Source: Ralstonia pickettii (GTDB lineage Bacteria; Pseudomonadota; Gammaproteobacteria; Burkholderiales; Burkholderiaceae). Taken from it: a DNA stretch of 64,000 nt. The position numbers were made by a program, and so were the translations under genes. Shown here piece by piece: positions 9,353 to 19,167 of the stretch; the stretch's first letter is position 1; every line of letters starts with the position of its first letter. The stretch is from NCBI RefSeq assembly GCF_030582395.1, contig NZ_CP104381.1, positions 1,302,001 to 1,366,000 of the forward strand. The letters are read 5' to 3'. The notes under the pieces are model-generated. The model saw nothing but the letters and a program-made list of their open reading frames with translations, searched no databases and was not told the DNA's origin.

Positions 9353-9395
9353 ACCGCCGGCCTCGTGCGCTCGCACCGGCCGGCGGTGCGTTTTT
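9353..9395 (+). terminator. Intra-operon terminator/attenuator between ugpB and ugpA
   Basis: ACCGCCGGCC (9353-9362) pairs perfectly with GGCCGGCGGT (9378-9387), followed by GCG and five T (9391-9395), only 11 bp before the ugpA ATG. Such hairpins after binding-protein genes let the binding protein be made in excess over the membrane subunits. Confidence 0.65.
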
Positions 9396-9405
9396 GGAAT
9401 GTCGC

Positions 9406-10287
9406 ATGGAAAAACGCGTCGTTTTTCGGTCGCGCTGGCTGCCGTATGTGCTGGTGGCCCCGCAGATCGTCATCACTCTGGTGTTCTTCTTCTGGCCGGC
9501 CGGGCAGGCGCTTTACCAGTCGCTGCTGCGCCAGGATGCCTTCGGCATCAACCTCGAATTCGTGGGGCTGGAGAACTTTCGTGATCTCTTTGCTGATCCG
9601 ACCTATCTCGGTTCGTTCCAGACCACGGCGGTATTCGCCATTGGCGTTGCGCTGGTTGGTCTTGGCACCTCGCTGGCGCTGGCGTATTTTGCCGATCGCG
9701 CGCTGCGTGGCGCCACGTTCTATAAGACCTTGCTGATCTGGCCGTACGCGATTGCGCCGGCCGTCGCGGGCGTGCTGTGGAGCTTCCTGTTCAACCCATC
9801 ACTGGGCATCGTCTCGTTCGTGATCCGCAAGATGGGCGTGGACTGGAACTTCGTGCTCAACGGCGGTCAGGCGCTGACGCTGGTGGTCATCATCGCGGCG
9901 TGGAAGCAGATCAGCTACAACTTCCTCTTCTTCCTGGCAGGGCTGCAAAGCATTCCGAAGTCGCTGATCGAAGCGGCCGCCATTGACGGTGCCGGGCCGT
10001 GGAAGCGCTTCTGGTCGATCGTTTTTCCGCTGCTGTCGCCCACTACGTTCTTCCTAATGGTGGTGAACGTTGTGTATGCGTTCTTCGACACCTTCGCCAT
10101 CATCGATTCGGTCACGCAGGGCGGCCCGTTCAAGGCGACGGAGACGCTGGTGTTCAAGGTTTATCAAGACGGCGTGCGCGGCCTCGACATCGGTGGATCC
10201 GCAGCGCAGTCGGTGATCCTCATGGGCTTGGTCATCGTGCTGACGATCGTTCAGTTCCGTTATGTCGAACGCAAAGTCCAATACTGA
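9406..10287 (+). CDS. ugpA: sn-glycerol-3-phosphate ABC transporter permease
   Basis: 293 aa, inner membrane, about six transmembrane segments starting with the helix after [20 protein letters not shown]. The cytoplasmic EAA loop that docks on the ATPase is [23 protein letters not shown] at 9406 is chosen over an upstream in-frame TTG. Pairs with UgpE. Confidence 0.95.
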   Translation: MEKRVVFRSRWLPYVLVAPQIVITLVFFFWPAGQALYQSLLRQDAFGINLEFVGLENFRDLFADPTYLGSFQTTAVFAIGVALVGLGTSLALAYFADRALRGATFYKTLLIWPYAIAPAVAGVLWSFLFNPSLGIVSFVIRKMGVDWNFVLNGGQALTLVVIIAAWKQISYNFLFFLAGLQSIPKSLIEAAAIDGAGPWKRFWSIVFPLLSPTTFFLMVVNVVYAFFDTFAIIDSVTQGGPFKATETLVFKVYQDGVRGLDIGGSAAQSVILMGLVIVLTIVQFRYVERKVQY

Positions 10288-10305
10288 AAGGAGGGCAACC
10301 GCATC

Positions 10306-11154
10306 ATGATTGAACGCCGTCCGTTCCTAGACTTCCTCACCCACGTCGTGCTGATTCTCGGTGTGATCGTCGTGGCGTTTCCTGTGTACGTCGTATTTGT
10401 CGCGTCGTCGTTGACGGCCGAAGACGTGCTGCAGGCGCCCATGTCGCTGATCCCCGGTCCGCACCTCATCGAAAACTACCGCACGGTGCTCACGTCGGGT
10501 ATGGGCAACTCGGCAACGCCGGTCGGCACCATGCTCATGAACAGCCTGATCATGGCACTGGGCATCTCGCTCGGGAAGATCGCCATCTCCATCATCTCGG
10601 CGTTTGCGATCGTCTATTTCAAGTTCCCGCTGCGCAAGACGTTCTTCTGGCTCATCTTCGTCACGCTGATGCTGCCGGTGGAAGTTCGGATCCTGCCCAC
10701 GTACAAGGTGGTGTCGGACCTTGGCATGCTGAACAGCTACGCTGGCCTGACGATTCCGATCATTGCGTCGGCCACGGCCACGTTCCTGTTTCGGCAGTTC
10801 TTTTTGACTATTCCCGATGAACTTGCGGAAGCCGCTCGCATCGATGGCGCGGGCCCGCTCAAGTTCTTTTGGGACGTGGTGCTGCCGCTCTCGCGCACCA
10901 GCATCGCGGCATTGTTCGTGATCCAGTTCATCTACGGCTGGAACCAGTATCTCTGGCCGCTCCTGATCACGACGGAAAAGAACATGACGCCCATTGTGCT
11001 GGGCGTGACGCAAATGATCTCCCGCTCCGGCGATTCCGCCACCGACTGGAACCTGCTGATGGCCACCGTGATGCTGGCCATGTTGCCGCCCGCGGCAATC
11101 GTGATCGGGATGCAGCGGTGGTTCGTGAAGGGCCTCGTCGAAACCGAAAAGTAA
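10306..11154 (+). CDS. ugpE: sn-glycerol-3-phosphate ABC transporter permease
   Basis: 282 aa, second membrane subunit of the Ugp importer. About six transmembrane segments, with EAA loop [21 protein letters not shown] strong AAGGAGG lies 12 bp upstream of the ATG; the gap to ugpA is 18 bp. Confidence 0.95.
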   Translation: MIERRPFLDFLTHVVLILGVIVVAFPVYVVFVASSLTAEDVLQAPMSLIPGPHLIENYRTVLTSGMGNSATPVGTMLMNSLIMALGISLGKIAISIISAFAIVYFKFPLRKTFFWLIFVTLMLPVEVRILPTYKVVSDLGMLNSYAGLTIPIIASATATFLFRQFFLTIPDELAEAARIDGAGPLKFFWDVVLPLSRTSIAALFVIQFIYGWNQYLWPLLITTEKNMTPIVLGVTQMISRSGDSATDWNLLMATVMLAMLPPAAIVIGMQRWFVKGLVETEK

Positions 11155-11164
11155 AAGACGCAAG

Positions 11165-12262
11165 ATGGCAAAACTTTCGCTACGCAACGTTCAGAAGCAC
11201 TACGCCAACCTCCAGGTCGTGCACGGCATCGACATGGAAATCGGCGACGGGGAGTTCATCGTCATCGTCGGCCCCTCGGGCTGCGGCAAGTCCACGCTGC
11301 TGCGCATGGTGGCGGGCCTCGAGCCCATCACCGGCGGCGAAGTTTGGATCGGCGACCGTGTCGTCAACGAGTTGGAGCCGGCCGAGCGCGACATCGCGAT
11401 GGTGTTCCAGAACTACGCGCTGTATCCGCACATGAGCGTGTTCGACAACATGGCTTATGGCTTAAAGATTCGCGGCTTGCCCAAGAGCGATATTCAAGCG
11501 CGTGTGGAACAGGCTGCGGGCATTCTCGAGCTGGGCAAGCTGCTGGATCGCAAGCCGCGTCAGCTCTCGGGCGGGCAACGCCAGCGTGTGGCCATGGGTC
11601 GGGCGATCGTGCGTGAACCGGCTGTGTTTTTGTTCGACGAACCGCTCTCCAACCTGGATGCCAAGCTGCGCGTGCAGATGCGTCTGGAGCTGAAAGATCT
11701 GCATCGCCGTCTGCGCACGACGAGCCTGTACGTCACGCATGATCAGGTCGAAGCCATGACGCTGGCCGATCGCATGATGGTCCTCAACGGCGGCCGGGTC
11801 GAGCAGATCGGCACACCGCTTGAGGTGTACTCGCGTCCGGCCAGCACGTTCGTGGCCGGTTTCATCGGCTCGCCGCCGATGAACCTCGTGCCCGTGTCGC
11901 GCAACGCTGGCGGCGGCACGCAGATCCGCGTGGATGGTGCGAAGGAGGGCGACGCGCCCGCCACCCTCGGCCACCTGCCGATGGGTCTTCACCTGCCCGA
12001 ACACGCGTTGATGGGGCTGCGCCCAGAACACATCGAGCCGTGCTCGGCTGACCAGGCCATCGCCTTGATCGACGTGCGCGTCGTCGAAGCCCTTGGAGCC
12101 GACGCGTTTGCATATGGCACGCTGGCGGGTCATCCGGTCGTGGTCCGCCTGGAGCCGCATGCCAGCGTAAAAGCCGGGGAGAAACTGCCCATCACCGCGT
12201 CGGCCGAGCACCTGCACTGGTTCGACCCGCAAACCACGCGCCGCATCGAGGCGCTGGCATGA
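11165..12262 (+). CDS. ugpC: sn-glycerol-3-phosphate ABC transporter ATPase
   Basis: 365 aa. N-terminal ABC ATPase with Walker [10 protein letters not shown], signature [15 protein letters not shown] and Walker [17 protein letters not shown] with the H-loop [16 protein letters not shown]-terminal MalK/UgpC-type TOBE/OB regulatory domain (about 240-365) follows. It energises UgpAE. Its stop codon overlaps the ugpQ start by 4 bp (ATGA), so the two are translationally coupled. Confidence 0.96.
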   Translation: MAKLSLRNVQKHYANLQVVHGIDMEIGDGEFIVIVGPSGCGKSTLLRMVAGLEPITGGEVWIGDRVVNELEPAERDIAMVFQNYALYPHMSVFDNMAYGLKIRGLPKSDIQARVEQAAGILELGKLLDRKPRQLSGGQRQRVAMGRAIVREPAVFLFDEPLSNLDAKLRVQMRLELKDLHRRLRTTSLYVTHDQVEAMTLADRMMVLNGGRVEQIGTPLEVYSRPASTFVAGFIGSPPMNLVPVSRNAGGGTQIRVDGAKEGDAPATLGHLPMGLHLPEHALMGLRPEHIEPCSADQAIALIDVRVVEALGADAFAYGTLAGHPVVVRLEPHASVKAGEKLPITASAEHLHWFDPQTTRRIEALA

Positions 12263-13011
12263 CCGGCGCGCGCGCATTGCCGGCCTGGCCGTATCCGCGT
12301 GCTATTGCGCACCGCGGCGCGGGCAAGCTGGCGCCGGAAAACACGCTGGCAGCCTTCCGCCATGGGGCGTCGTTCGGCTATCGCATGTTCGAGTTCGATG
12401 TGAAGCTCTCAGGCGACGGCGCGTCGGTCCTGTTGCACGACGCCACGCTGGATCGCACCACGAACGGCGCGGGCCGTCTTGATGCGCTCACGCTCGGTCA
12501 GATCGCGCAGCTGGATGCAGGCAGTTGGCACAGCCCCGCCTACGCCGGCGAGCCGGTGCCCACGCTGGCAGCCATCGCGCGCTACCTTCGCGCCAACAAC
12601 TTCCTTGCCAATATCGAGATCAAGCCGGTGCCGGGCGCAGAGTGGCGCACCGGCGCGGCGGTTGCGCTGGATGCCCGCACACTGTGGGCCGGCGCCGCCG
12701 TGCCGCCGCTGCTGTCGTCGTTTTCCGAAGATGCGCTGGCTGCCGCGCGCGAGGCGGTGCCGGAGTTGCCTCGCGCGTGGCTGCTCGACAAGCTGCCTGC
12801 CGATTGGCTCGATCGCCTGCGCGCATTGGATTGTGTTGCGCTCGACGCCAACCACCGAGAACTGACGCCGGAAATCATTGACGAGGCACACGCCGCAGGC
12901 TTTCGCGTCTGCTGCTATACCGTCAACGACCCGGATCGTGCGCAGTGGCTCTGGAGCGCGGGACTGGACGGCTTGATCACCGATTGGGTGGACCGTATCT
13001 CGCCCGCATGA
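12259..13011 (+). CDS. ugpQ: Glycerophosphodiester phosphodiesterase, cytoplasmic
   Basis: 250 aa GDPD-family TIM barrel, without a signal peptide. Metal and catalytic motifs [13 protein letters not shown] (about 14-26), [26 protein letters not shown] and NIEIKP are present. It splits glycerophosphodiesters entering through UgpBAEC into glycerol-3-phosphate and an alcohol. Last gene of the operon, overlapping ugpC. Confidence 0.95.
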   Translation: MTGARALPAWPYPRAIAHRGAGKLAPENTLAAFRHGASFGYRMFEFDVKLSGDGASVLLHDATLDRTTNGAGRLDALTLGQIAQLDAGSWHSPAYAGEPVPTLAAIARYLRANNFLANIEIKPVPGAEWRTGAAVALDARTLWAGAAVPPLLSSFSEDALAAAREAVPELPRAWLLDKLPADWLDRLRALDCVALDANHRELTPEIIDEAHAAGFRVCCYTVNDPDRAQWLWSAGLDGLITDWVDRISPA

Positions 13012-13029
13012 ATGTGATGGAAGCATGGC

Positions 13030-13068
13030 TTTGACGTGGCAATGACAAGCGTCGTTTGTCACGTCAAA
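13030..13068. repeat. Long imperfect palindrome between ugpQ and sucA
   Basis: TTTGACGTG (13030-13038) is the exact inverse of CACGTCAAA (13060-13068). An inner pair TGACAA/TTGTCA (13043-13048, 13055-13060) shares the same TTGACG/TGACA core. No T-run follows. It could be a hairpin ending ugp transcripts or a binding site for an upstream sucA regulator. Confidence 0.5.
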
Positions 13069-13214
13069 GAATCGGAATATTGCTTATAAACATGCTATGC
13101 TTCCCCTCCGTGAAGACTTAGGTCCTTCCCGCACAACTTGTCTGTAAAAGCTGTCTCGGTACCTCCTCTCTGCCATGCGCGATCCGGTCCGACCAGGTGA
13201 TTTCAGGCGATTTA

Positions 13215-13303
13215 GTTTGCGATCCGCTAACCGGTCAAGCCGTGTCGCGGAAGGTTGATGAACCCGCTGAACTCCGGCAGACCCGGAGAAAAGTGAGCGC
13301 CCC
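13215..13303 (+). ncRNA. Structured sucA leader, candidate Burkholderiales sucA RNA motif
   Basis: Two hairpins lie just upstream of sucA. The first is GCG-GGTT-gatg-AACC-CGC (13247-13267). The second pairs CTCCGG (13272-13277) with CCGGAG (13283-13288), which holds the likely Shine-Dalgarno GGAG. A conserved sucA RNA motif upstream of sucA in Burkholderiales, overlapping the ribosome site, is described in the literature with unknown ligand. Matching the covariance model was not possible here; identification rests on position, host group and ribosome-site sequestration. Confidence 0.6.
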
Positions 13304-16168
13304 ATGACAGAGCTGTATAAGCAGTACCTGGACACTTCGTACCTGTCCGGCGGTAACGCCGCCTACGTTGAAGATCAGTACGAAGCGTATCTTCAAGATC
13401 CCACGTCCGTTAGCGAGGCACTGCGCGCGTACTTCGATGCGCTGCAGAACGTCCCCGCCGTCGACGGTTCCAACGCCCGGGATATCCCCCACGCCCCCAT
13501 CGTCACCTCGTTCGCCGAGCGCGCCAAGCATGGCCCGATCCGCACGATCGTCGCGTCTGCCGATTCTGATATGGGTCGCAAGCGCGTGGCGGCGACGCAG
13601 CTGGTGGCTGCCTACCGCAACGTGGGCCTGCGTTGGGCCGATCTCGATCCGCTCAAGCGTCAGGAGCGCCCCCCGGTTCCGGATCTGGACCCGGCTTTCT
13701 ACGGTTTCACCGAAGCCGATCAGGACATCGTTTTCAACGCCAGCAACACGTATTTCGGCAAGGAATCGATGAGCCTGCGCGAGCTGGTCAACAACCTGCG
13801 CGAAACGTACTGCGGCTCGATCGGCGCTGAGTTCATGTACATCAGCGACCAGGCGCAAAAGCGCTGGTGGCAGGAACGTCTGGAAACCATTCGTTCCAAG
13901 CCGACGTTCTCGGCTGAAAAGAAAAAGCACATCCTGGAACGCCTGACGGCCGCTGAAGGTCTCGAGCGCTTCCTGCATACGAAGTACGTCGGTCAGAAGC
14001 GTTTCTCGCTGGAAGGCGGCGAAAGCTTCATCGCGGCGATGGACGAACTGATCCAGCATTCCGGCGCCAAGGGTGTGCAGGAAATCGTGATCGGCATGGC
14101 CCACCGGGGCCGTCTGAACGTGCTGGTCAACACGCTGGGCAAGATGCCGGCTGACCTGTTCGCCGAATTCGAAGGCAAGCACGTGGACGATCTGCCGGCC
14201 GGCGACGTGAAGTACCACAAGGGCTTCTCGAGCGACGTGACGACCCCGGGTGGCCCCGTCCACCTGTCGCTGGCGTTCAACCCGTCGCACCTGGAAATCG
14301 TCAACCCGGTCGTGGAAGGCTCGGTCAAGGCACGTCAGGAGCGTCGCGGCGACAAGCACGGCGCGCAGGTGCTGGCTGTGCAAGTCCACGGCGATGCGGC
14401 TTTCGCAGGCCAGGGCGTCGTGATGGAAACGCTGAACCTCGCGCAAACGCGTGGTTACGGCACGGGTGGCACGATCCACATCGTCATCAACAACCAGATC
14501 GGCTTCACGACGTCGGACCCGCGCGACTCGCGCTCGACGCTGTACTGTACCGACGTGGTCAAGATGATCGAAGCGCCGGTCCTGCACGTGAACGGTGACG
14601 ATCCCGAAGCCGTCGTGCTGGCCATGCAACTGGCCGTGGATTTCCGTACCGAGTTCCAGAAGGACATCGCGGTCGACATCATCTGCTTCCGTAAGCTCGG
14701 CCACAACGAGCAAGACACGCCTGCGATGACGCAGCCGCTGATGTACAAGAAGATCGGCACGCACCCCGGCACGCGCAAGCTCTACGCCGACAAGCTGGTC
14801 ACGCAGAAGACGCTGAAGCCCGAAGAGCCGGACGCCCTGGTGCAGGAATTCCGTGCCGCCATGGATGCGGGCAAGCACACGGTCGATCCGGTGCTGTCCA
14901 ACTTCAAGAACAAGTTCGCGGTGGATTGGCTGCCGTTCCTGAACCGCAAGTGGACGGATTCTGCCGACACGGCGGTGCCGATGGCCGAATTGAAGCGTCT
15001 GGCCGAGCGCATCACCGTCATCCCCGATCACTTCAAGCTGCATCCGCTGGTTGAGAACGTCGTCAACAACCGCGCCAAGATGGGCAAGGGCGAAGTGCCG
15101 CTGGACTGGGGCATGGGCGAGCACCTGGCCTTCGCATCGCTGGTGGCATCTGGCTACCCGGTTCGTATCACCGGCCAGGACGCAGGCCGCGGTACGTTCA
15201 CGCACCGCCACGCCGTGCTGCACGATCAGAACCGCGAACGTTGGGACGCCGGCAGCTACATCCCGCTGCAGAACGTGTCGGAAAGCCAGGCTCCGTTTAC
15301 CGTGATCGACTCGGTGCTGTCGGAAGAAGCCGTGATGGGCTTCGAGTACGGCTATTCGTCGGCTGAGCCGAACACCCTGGTGATCTGGGAAGCCCAGTTC
15401 GGCGACTTCGCCAACGGCGCACAGGTGGTGATCGACCAGTTCATCTCGTCGGGCGAAGTGAAGTGGGGCCGCGCGTCTGGCTTGACGCTGATGTTGCCGC
15501 ACGGCTACGAAGGCCAAGGTCCGGAGCACAGCTCGGCACGCCTGGAGCGGTACCTGCAGCTCTGCGCGGACCACAACATGCAAGTGGTGCAGCCGACCAC
15601 GCCGGCGCAGATCTTCCACCTGCTGCGTCGCCAGATGATCCGGATGTTCCGCAAGCCGCTGATCATCCTGACGCCCAAGTCGCTGCTGCGCAGCAAGGAT
15701 GCCGTGTCGCCGTTGTCGGATCTGGCCAAGGGTCATTTCGAGACCGTGATTGCCGATACGGCCGAAGATCTGAACGCCGCCAAGGTCAAGCGCGTCGTGG
15801 CCTGCTCGGGCAAGGTCTACTACGACTTGGTCAACGCTCGTAAGGAACGTGGCCTGACCGACACGGCGATCATCCGTGTGGAACAGCTCTATCCGTTCCC
15901 GCACAAGGCGTTCGCAGCCGAGCTCAAAAAGTATCCGAACCTCGCTGAAGTGGTGTGGTGCCAGGACGAGCCGCAGAACCAGGGCGCCTGGTTCTTCGTG
16001 CAGCACTACATCCTCGAGAACATGACCGAGGGCCAGAAGCTGGGCTACGCAGGCCGCCCGGCATCGGCATCGCCGGCCGTGGGCTACTACGCCAAGCACA
16101 ACGAGCAGCAGAAGGCACTGATCGATGCCGCGTTTAGCAAGCTCAAAGGCTTCGTGCTGAACAAGTAA
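13304..16168 (+). CDS. sucA: 2-oxoglutarate dehydrogenase E1 component
   Basis: 954 aa, the usual length for the thiamine-diphosphate E1 subunit of the 2-oxoglutarate dehydrogenase complex. N-terminal E2-binding segment (LDTSYLSGGNAAYVEDQYEAYLQDP), active-site and cofactor motifs GMAHRGRLNVL and HGDAAFAGQG (from about residue 362), and the C-terminal transketolase-like domain (EYGYSSAEPNTLVIWEAQFGDF region). Decarboxylates 2-oxoglutarate and passes the succinyl group to SucB. The GGAG is 15 bp from the ATG, an unusually long gap that fits a structured leader. Confidence 0.97.
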   Translation: MTELYKQYLDTSYLSGGNAAYVEDQYEAYLQDPTSVSEALRAYFDALQNVPAVDGSNARDIPHAPIVTSFAERAKHGPIRTIVASADSDMGRKRVAATQLVAAYRNVGLRWADLDPLKRQERPPVPDLDPAFYGFTEADQDIVFNASNTYFGKESMSLRELVNNLRETYCGSIGAEFMYISDQAQKRWWQERLETIRSKPTFSAEKKKHILERLTAAEGLERFLHTKYVGQKRFSLEGGESFIAAMDELIQHSGAKGVQEIVIGMAHRGRLNVLVNTLGKMPADLFAEFEGKHVDDLPAGDVKYHKGFSSDVTTPGGPVHLSLAFNPSHLEIVNPVVEGSVKARQERRGDKHGAQVLAVQVHGDAAFAGQGVVMETLNLAQTRGYGTGGTIHIVINNQIGFTTSDPRDSRSTLYCTDVVKMIEAPVLHVNGDDPEAVVLAMQLAVDFRTEFQKDIAVDIICFRKLGHNEQDTPAMTQPLMYKKIGTHPGTRKLYADKLVTQKTLKPEEPDALVQEFRAAMDAGKHTVDPVLSNFKNKFAVDWLPFLNRKWTDSADTAVPMAELKRLAERITVIPDHFKLHPLVENVVNNRAKMGKGEVPLDWGMGEHLAFASLVASGYPVRITGQDAGRGTFTHRHAVLHDQNRERWDAGSYIPLQNVSESQAPFTVIDSVLSEEAVMGFEYGYSSAEPNTLVIWEAQFGDFANGAQVVIDQFISSGEVKWGRASGLTLMLPHGYEGQGPEHSSARLERYLQLCADHNMQVVQPTTPAQIFHLLRRQMIRMFRKPLIILTPKSLLRSKDAVSPLSDLAKGHFETVIADTAEDLNAAKVKRVVACSGKVYYDLVNARKERGLTDTAIIRVEQLYPFPHKAFAAELKKYPNLAEVVWCQDEPQNQGAWFFVQHYILENMTEGQKLGYAGRPASASPAVGYYAKHNEQQKALIDAAFSKLKGFVLNK

Positions 16169-16182
16169 GCGACATTCGCTCC

Positions 16183-16208
16183 AAGGCGGCAGCTTCGGCT
16201 GTCGCCTT
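16183..16208 (+). repeat. 11-bp hairpin with UUCG tetraloop between sucA and sucB
   Basis: AAGGCGGCAGC (16183-16193), loop TTCG, GCTGTCGCCTT (16198-16208), with one G-U pair. The cUUCGg loop is exceptionally stable and no T-run follows. It is more likely an mRNA-processing or stability element than a strong terminator, since sucB follows. Confidence 0.6.
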
Positions 16209-16302
16209 GACGCATCTCCGCTACCGAATTCCACCATATATCGAATTAGCGCGGCTCCCGAACGAGAGGGGCTCGTGCACATGAATCCAAGGAAGCACCG
16301 AA

Positions 16303-17562
16303 ATGGCTATCGTTGAAGTCAAGGTCCCGCAGTTTTCCGAGTCCGTTGAAGAGGGCACGCTGATCTCCTGGAAGAAGAAGCCGGGCGAAGCCGTGGCCCA
16401 GGACGAAATCCTCATTGAAGTCGAGACCGACAAGGTCGTGCTGGAAGTACCGGCCCCGTCGGCTGGCGTGCTGGCTGAAGTGCTGGTGGCAGACGGCGCA
16501 ACCGTGACGTCGGAACAGCTGCTGGCCAAGATTGACACCGAAGGGAAGGCAGGCGCCGCGGCTCCGGCAGCTGCTGCACCGGCCCCCGCGGCTGCTGCTC
16601 CGGCACCGGCACCGGCTGCTGCCGCTCCGGCCGCCGCTGCAGCGGGTGGCGTGGCAATGCCGTCGGCTGCCAAGCTGATGGCCGAGAACAACCTGTCGGC
16701 TGGCCAAGTGGCCGGCACGGGCCGCGATGGCCGCATCACCAAGGGCGACGTGCTGGGTGCTGTAGCTGGTGGTGCCAAGCCGGCTGCTGCTGCCGCTCCG
16801 CAAGCTGCTCGTCCGGCGCTGCAGCAAGTGGCTGCCCCGGTGGACTTCGCCGCCCTTGGCGACCGTCCGGAAGAGCGCGTGCCGATGAGCCGCCTGCGTG
16901 CCCGGATCGCCGAGCGTCTGGTGCAGTCGCAATCGACCAACGCCATCCTCACCACCTTCAACGAAGTCAACATGAAGCCGGTGATGGACTTGCGCGCCAA
17001 GTTCAAGGACCAGTTCGAGAAGACTCACGGCGTGAAGCTGGGCTTCATGTCGTTCTTCGTGAAGGCGGCTGTCCACGCGCTGAAGAAGTACCCGATCATC
17101 AACGCATCGGTTGACGGCAACGACATCGTCTACCACGGCTACTTCGACATCGGTATCGCTGTTGGCTCGCCGCGCGGCCTGGTGGTGCCCATCCTGCGCA
17201 ATGCCGACCAGATGAGCCTGGCCGACATCGAGAAGAAGATTGCTGAATTCGGCCAGAAGGCCAAGGACGGCAAGCTGACGCTCGACGACCTGACCGGCGG
17301 TACGTTCTCGATCTCGAACGGCGGCACGTTCGGCTCGATGCTGTCGACCCCGATCATCAACCCGCCGCAATCGGCCATCCTGGGCGTGCACGCCACCAAG
17401 GATCGCGCCGTGGTGGAGAACGGCCAGGTCGTGGTTCGCCCGATGAACTACCTGGCCATGTCCTACGACCACCGCATCATCGACGGCCGCGAAGCCGTTC
17501 TGGGCCTGGTGGCGATGAAGGAAGCGCTGGAAGACCCGGCCCGCCTGCTGCTGGATCTCTAA
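16303..17562 (+). CDS. sucB: 2-oxoglutarate dehydrogenase E2 (dihydrolipoyl succinyltransferase)
   Basis: 419 aa. Lipoyl domain (1-80) with the lipoylated Lys44 in [11 protein letters not shown]; an Ala/Pro-rich swinging linker (about 84-118); the peripheral E1/E3-binding domain ([27 protein letters not shown], about 120-155); a second Ala-rich linker; and the catalytic core ending in [12 protein letters not shown] with the HxxxDG motif. Transfers succinyl to CoA. AAGGA lies 10 bp before the ATG. Confidence 0.97.
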   Translation: MAIVEVKVPQFSESVEEGTLISWKKKPGEAVAQDEILIEVETDKVVLEVPAPSAGVLAEVLVADGATVTSEQLLAKIDTEGKAGAAAPAAAAPAPAAAAPAPAPAAAAPAAAAAGGVAMPSAAKLMAENNLSAGQVAGTGRDGRITKGDVLGAVAGGAKPAAAAAPQAARPALQQVAAPVDFAALGDRPEERVPMSRLRARIAERLVQSQSTNAILTTFNEVNMKPVMDLRAKFKDQFEKTHGVKLGFMSFFVKAAVHALKKYPIINASVDGNDIVYHGYFDIGIAVGSPRGLVVPILRNADQMSLADIEKKIAEFGQKAKDGKLTLDDLTGGTFSISNGGTFGSMLSTPIINPPQSAILGVHATKDRAVVENGQVVVRPMNYLAMSYDHRIIDGREAVLGLVAMKEALEDPARLLLDL

Positions 17563-17583
17563 TCGACCGCGTTGATGACACGA

Positions 17584-17611
17584 GACGCCGCCCGCGCTGT
17601 GCGGCGGCGTC
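17584..17611 (+). repeat. 9-bp hairpin between sucB and lpdA
   Basis: GACGCCGCC (17584-17592) pairs with GGCGGCGTC (17603-17611), 18 bp before the lpdA ATG, no T-run. Like the sucA-sucB hairpin, it sits in a gap inside an operon and may set relative expression. Confidence 0.5.
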
Positions 17612-17629
17612 CGAATCGAGGATTTCTCC

Positions 17630-19066
17630 ATGAGCAAAGAATTTGACGTGCTGGTGATCGGCGCCGGCCCCGGCGGTTATATCGCCGCCATCCGCGCGGG
17701 TCAGCTGGGCCTGAACGTGGCCTGCTGCGAAGACAACCCCTACGATGATCCGAAGGGCGAGCCGCGCCTGGGTGGCACCTGCCTGAACGTCGGCTGCATT
17801 CCTTCGAAGGCGCTGCTCGCCTCGTCGGAAGAGTTCGAGAACGTGAACCACCACCTGGCCGACCACGGCATCACGGTGGATGGCGTCAAGGTCGACGTGG
17901 CCAAGATGCTCAAGCGCAAGGACGACATCGTCGGCAAGATGACGAAGGGCATCGAGTTCCTGTTCCGCAAGAACAAGGTGACGCTGCTCAAAGGCCACGG
18001 CAAGTTCGTCGGCAAGACCGACGCCGGCTATCAGGTCGAGATCGCAGGCAAGGCCGGCACGGAAGTCGTGACCGCCAAGCACGTGATCATCGCCACGGGC
18101 TCGAAGGCACGCCATCTGCCGGGCATGAAGGTCGACAACGTAACCATTGCCGACAATGAAGGCGCACTGAAGTTTGCCGAAGTGCCGAAGAAGCTGGGCG
18201 TGATCGGCGCTGGCGTGATCGGCCTGGAACTGGGCTCGGTGTGGCGCCGCCTGGGTGCCGAAGTGACGATTCTCGAAGCGCTGCCGAGCTTCCTGGGTGC
18301 GGCGGACGAATCGGTTGCCAAGGAAGCCAACAAGCTGCTGACCAAGCAGGGCCTGAAGATCAACGTCGGCGTGAAGGTTGGCGAGATCGAATCGTCGGCC
18401 AAGGGCGTGAAGGTCAACTACACCGACGCTGCCGGCGCTGCGCAAGTGCTGGAGTGCGACAAGCTGATCGTGTCGATCGGCCGCGTGCCCAACACCGACA
18501 ACCTGGGCCTGGAAGCGATCGGCCTGGCGGCGGATCAGCGTGGCTTTATCGAGGTGGACGAGCACTGCGCGACCAAGCTGCCGAACCTGTGGGCGATCGG
18601 CGACGTGGTGCGCGGCCCGATGCTGGCGCACAAGGCAGAAGATGAAGGCGTGGCCGTGGCCGAGCGCATCGTCGGCCAGAAGCCGCACATCGACTACAAC
18701 TGCATTCCGTGGGTCATCTACACGTACCCGGAAATTGCGTGGGTGGGCAAGACCGAGCAGCAGCTCAAGGCCGAAGGCCGCGAGACCAAGGCCGGCCAGT
18801 TCCCGTTCCTGGCCAACGGCCGTGCGCTGGGCATGGGCGCATCCGACGGTTTCGTGAAGGTCATCGCCGATGCGAAGACCGATGAAATCCTGGGCGTGCA
18901 CATCGTCGCAGCCAACGCCTCGGACCTGGTTGCCGAAGCCGTGGTGGCGATGGAGTTCAAGGCTGCAGCCGAAGACATCGGCCGTATCTGCCACCCGCAC
19001 CCGTCGATGTCGGAAGTGATGCGCGAAGCTGCGCTGGCCGTCGACAAGCGTCAGCTCAATATGTAA
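17630..19066 (+). CDS. lpdA: Dihydrolipoyl dehydrogenase (E3)
   Basis: 478 aa flavoprotein disulfide reductase. FAD-binding [14 protein letters not shown] near the N terminus; redox-active disulfide [13 protein letters not shown] with Cys51 and Cys56; NAD-binding [13 protein letters not shown]; and the C-terminal catalytic His-Glu pair in CHPHPSMSE. Reoxidises dihydrolipoyl groups of SucB with NAD+. Third gene of the sucA-sucB-lpdA block; it could also serve other complexes. Confidence 0.97.
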   Translation: MSKEFDVLVIGAGPGGYIAAIRAGQLGLNVACCEDNPYDDPKGEPRLGGTCLNVGCIPSKALLASSEEFENVNHHLADHGITVDGVKVDVAKMLKRKDDIVGKMTKGIEFLFRKNKVTLLKGHGKFVGKTDAGYQVEIAGKAGTEVVTAKHVIIATGSKARHLPGMKVDNVTIADNEGALKFAEVPKKLGVIGAGVIGLELGSVWRRLGAEVTILEALPSFLGAADESVAKEANKLLTKQGLKINVGVKVGEIESSAKGVKVNYTDAAGAAQVLECDKLIVSIGRVPNTDNLGLEAIGLAADQRGFIEVDEHCATKLPNLWAIGDVVRGPMLAHKAEDEGVAVAERIVGQKPHIDYNCIPWVIYTYPEIAWVGKTEQQLKAEGRETKAGQFPFLANGRALGMGASDGFVKVIADAKTDEILGVHIVAANASDLVAEAVVAMEFKAAAEDIGRICHPHPSMSEVMREAALAVDKRQLNM

Positions 19067-19089
19067 ATCGCAAGCCGCAAGGCAAGCAC

Positions 19090-19123
19090 GATGCCCGGTG
19101 AATCCACAAGATTGCCGGGCATC
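19090..19123 (+). terminator. Hairpin between lpdA and zapE
   Basis: GATGCCCGG (19090-19098) pairs with CCGGGCATC (19115-19123). Only a weak T-rich stretch (CCATTTGGG) follows, so termination after lpdA is probably partial. Confidence 0.45.
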
Positions 19124-19167
19124 GGTCCATTTGGGCCCGCAAACGGTGCCCCAAGCACATCAAGCAG

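Noticed and set aside
13235..16282. 1015-codon open frame antisense to sucA
   Set aside because: Same codon-bias artefact; sucA is unambiguous and the antisense product has no recognisable motif.
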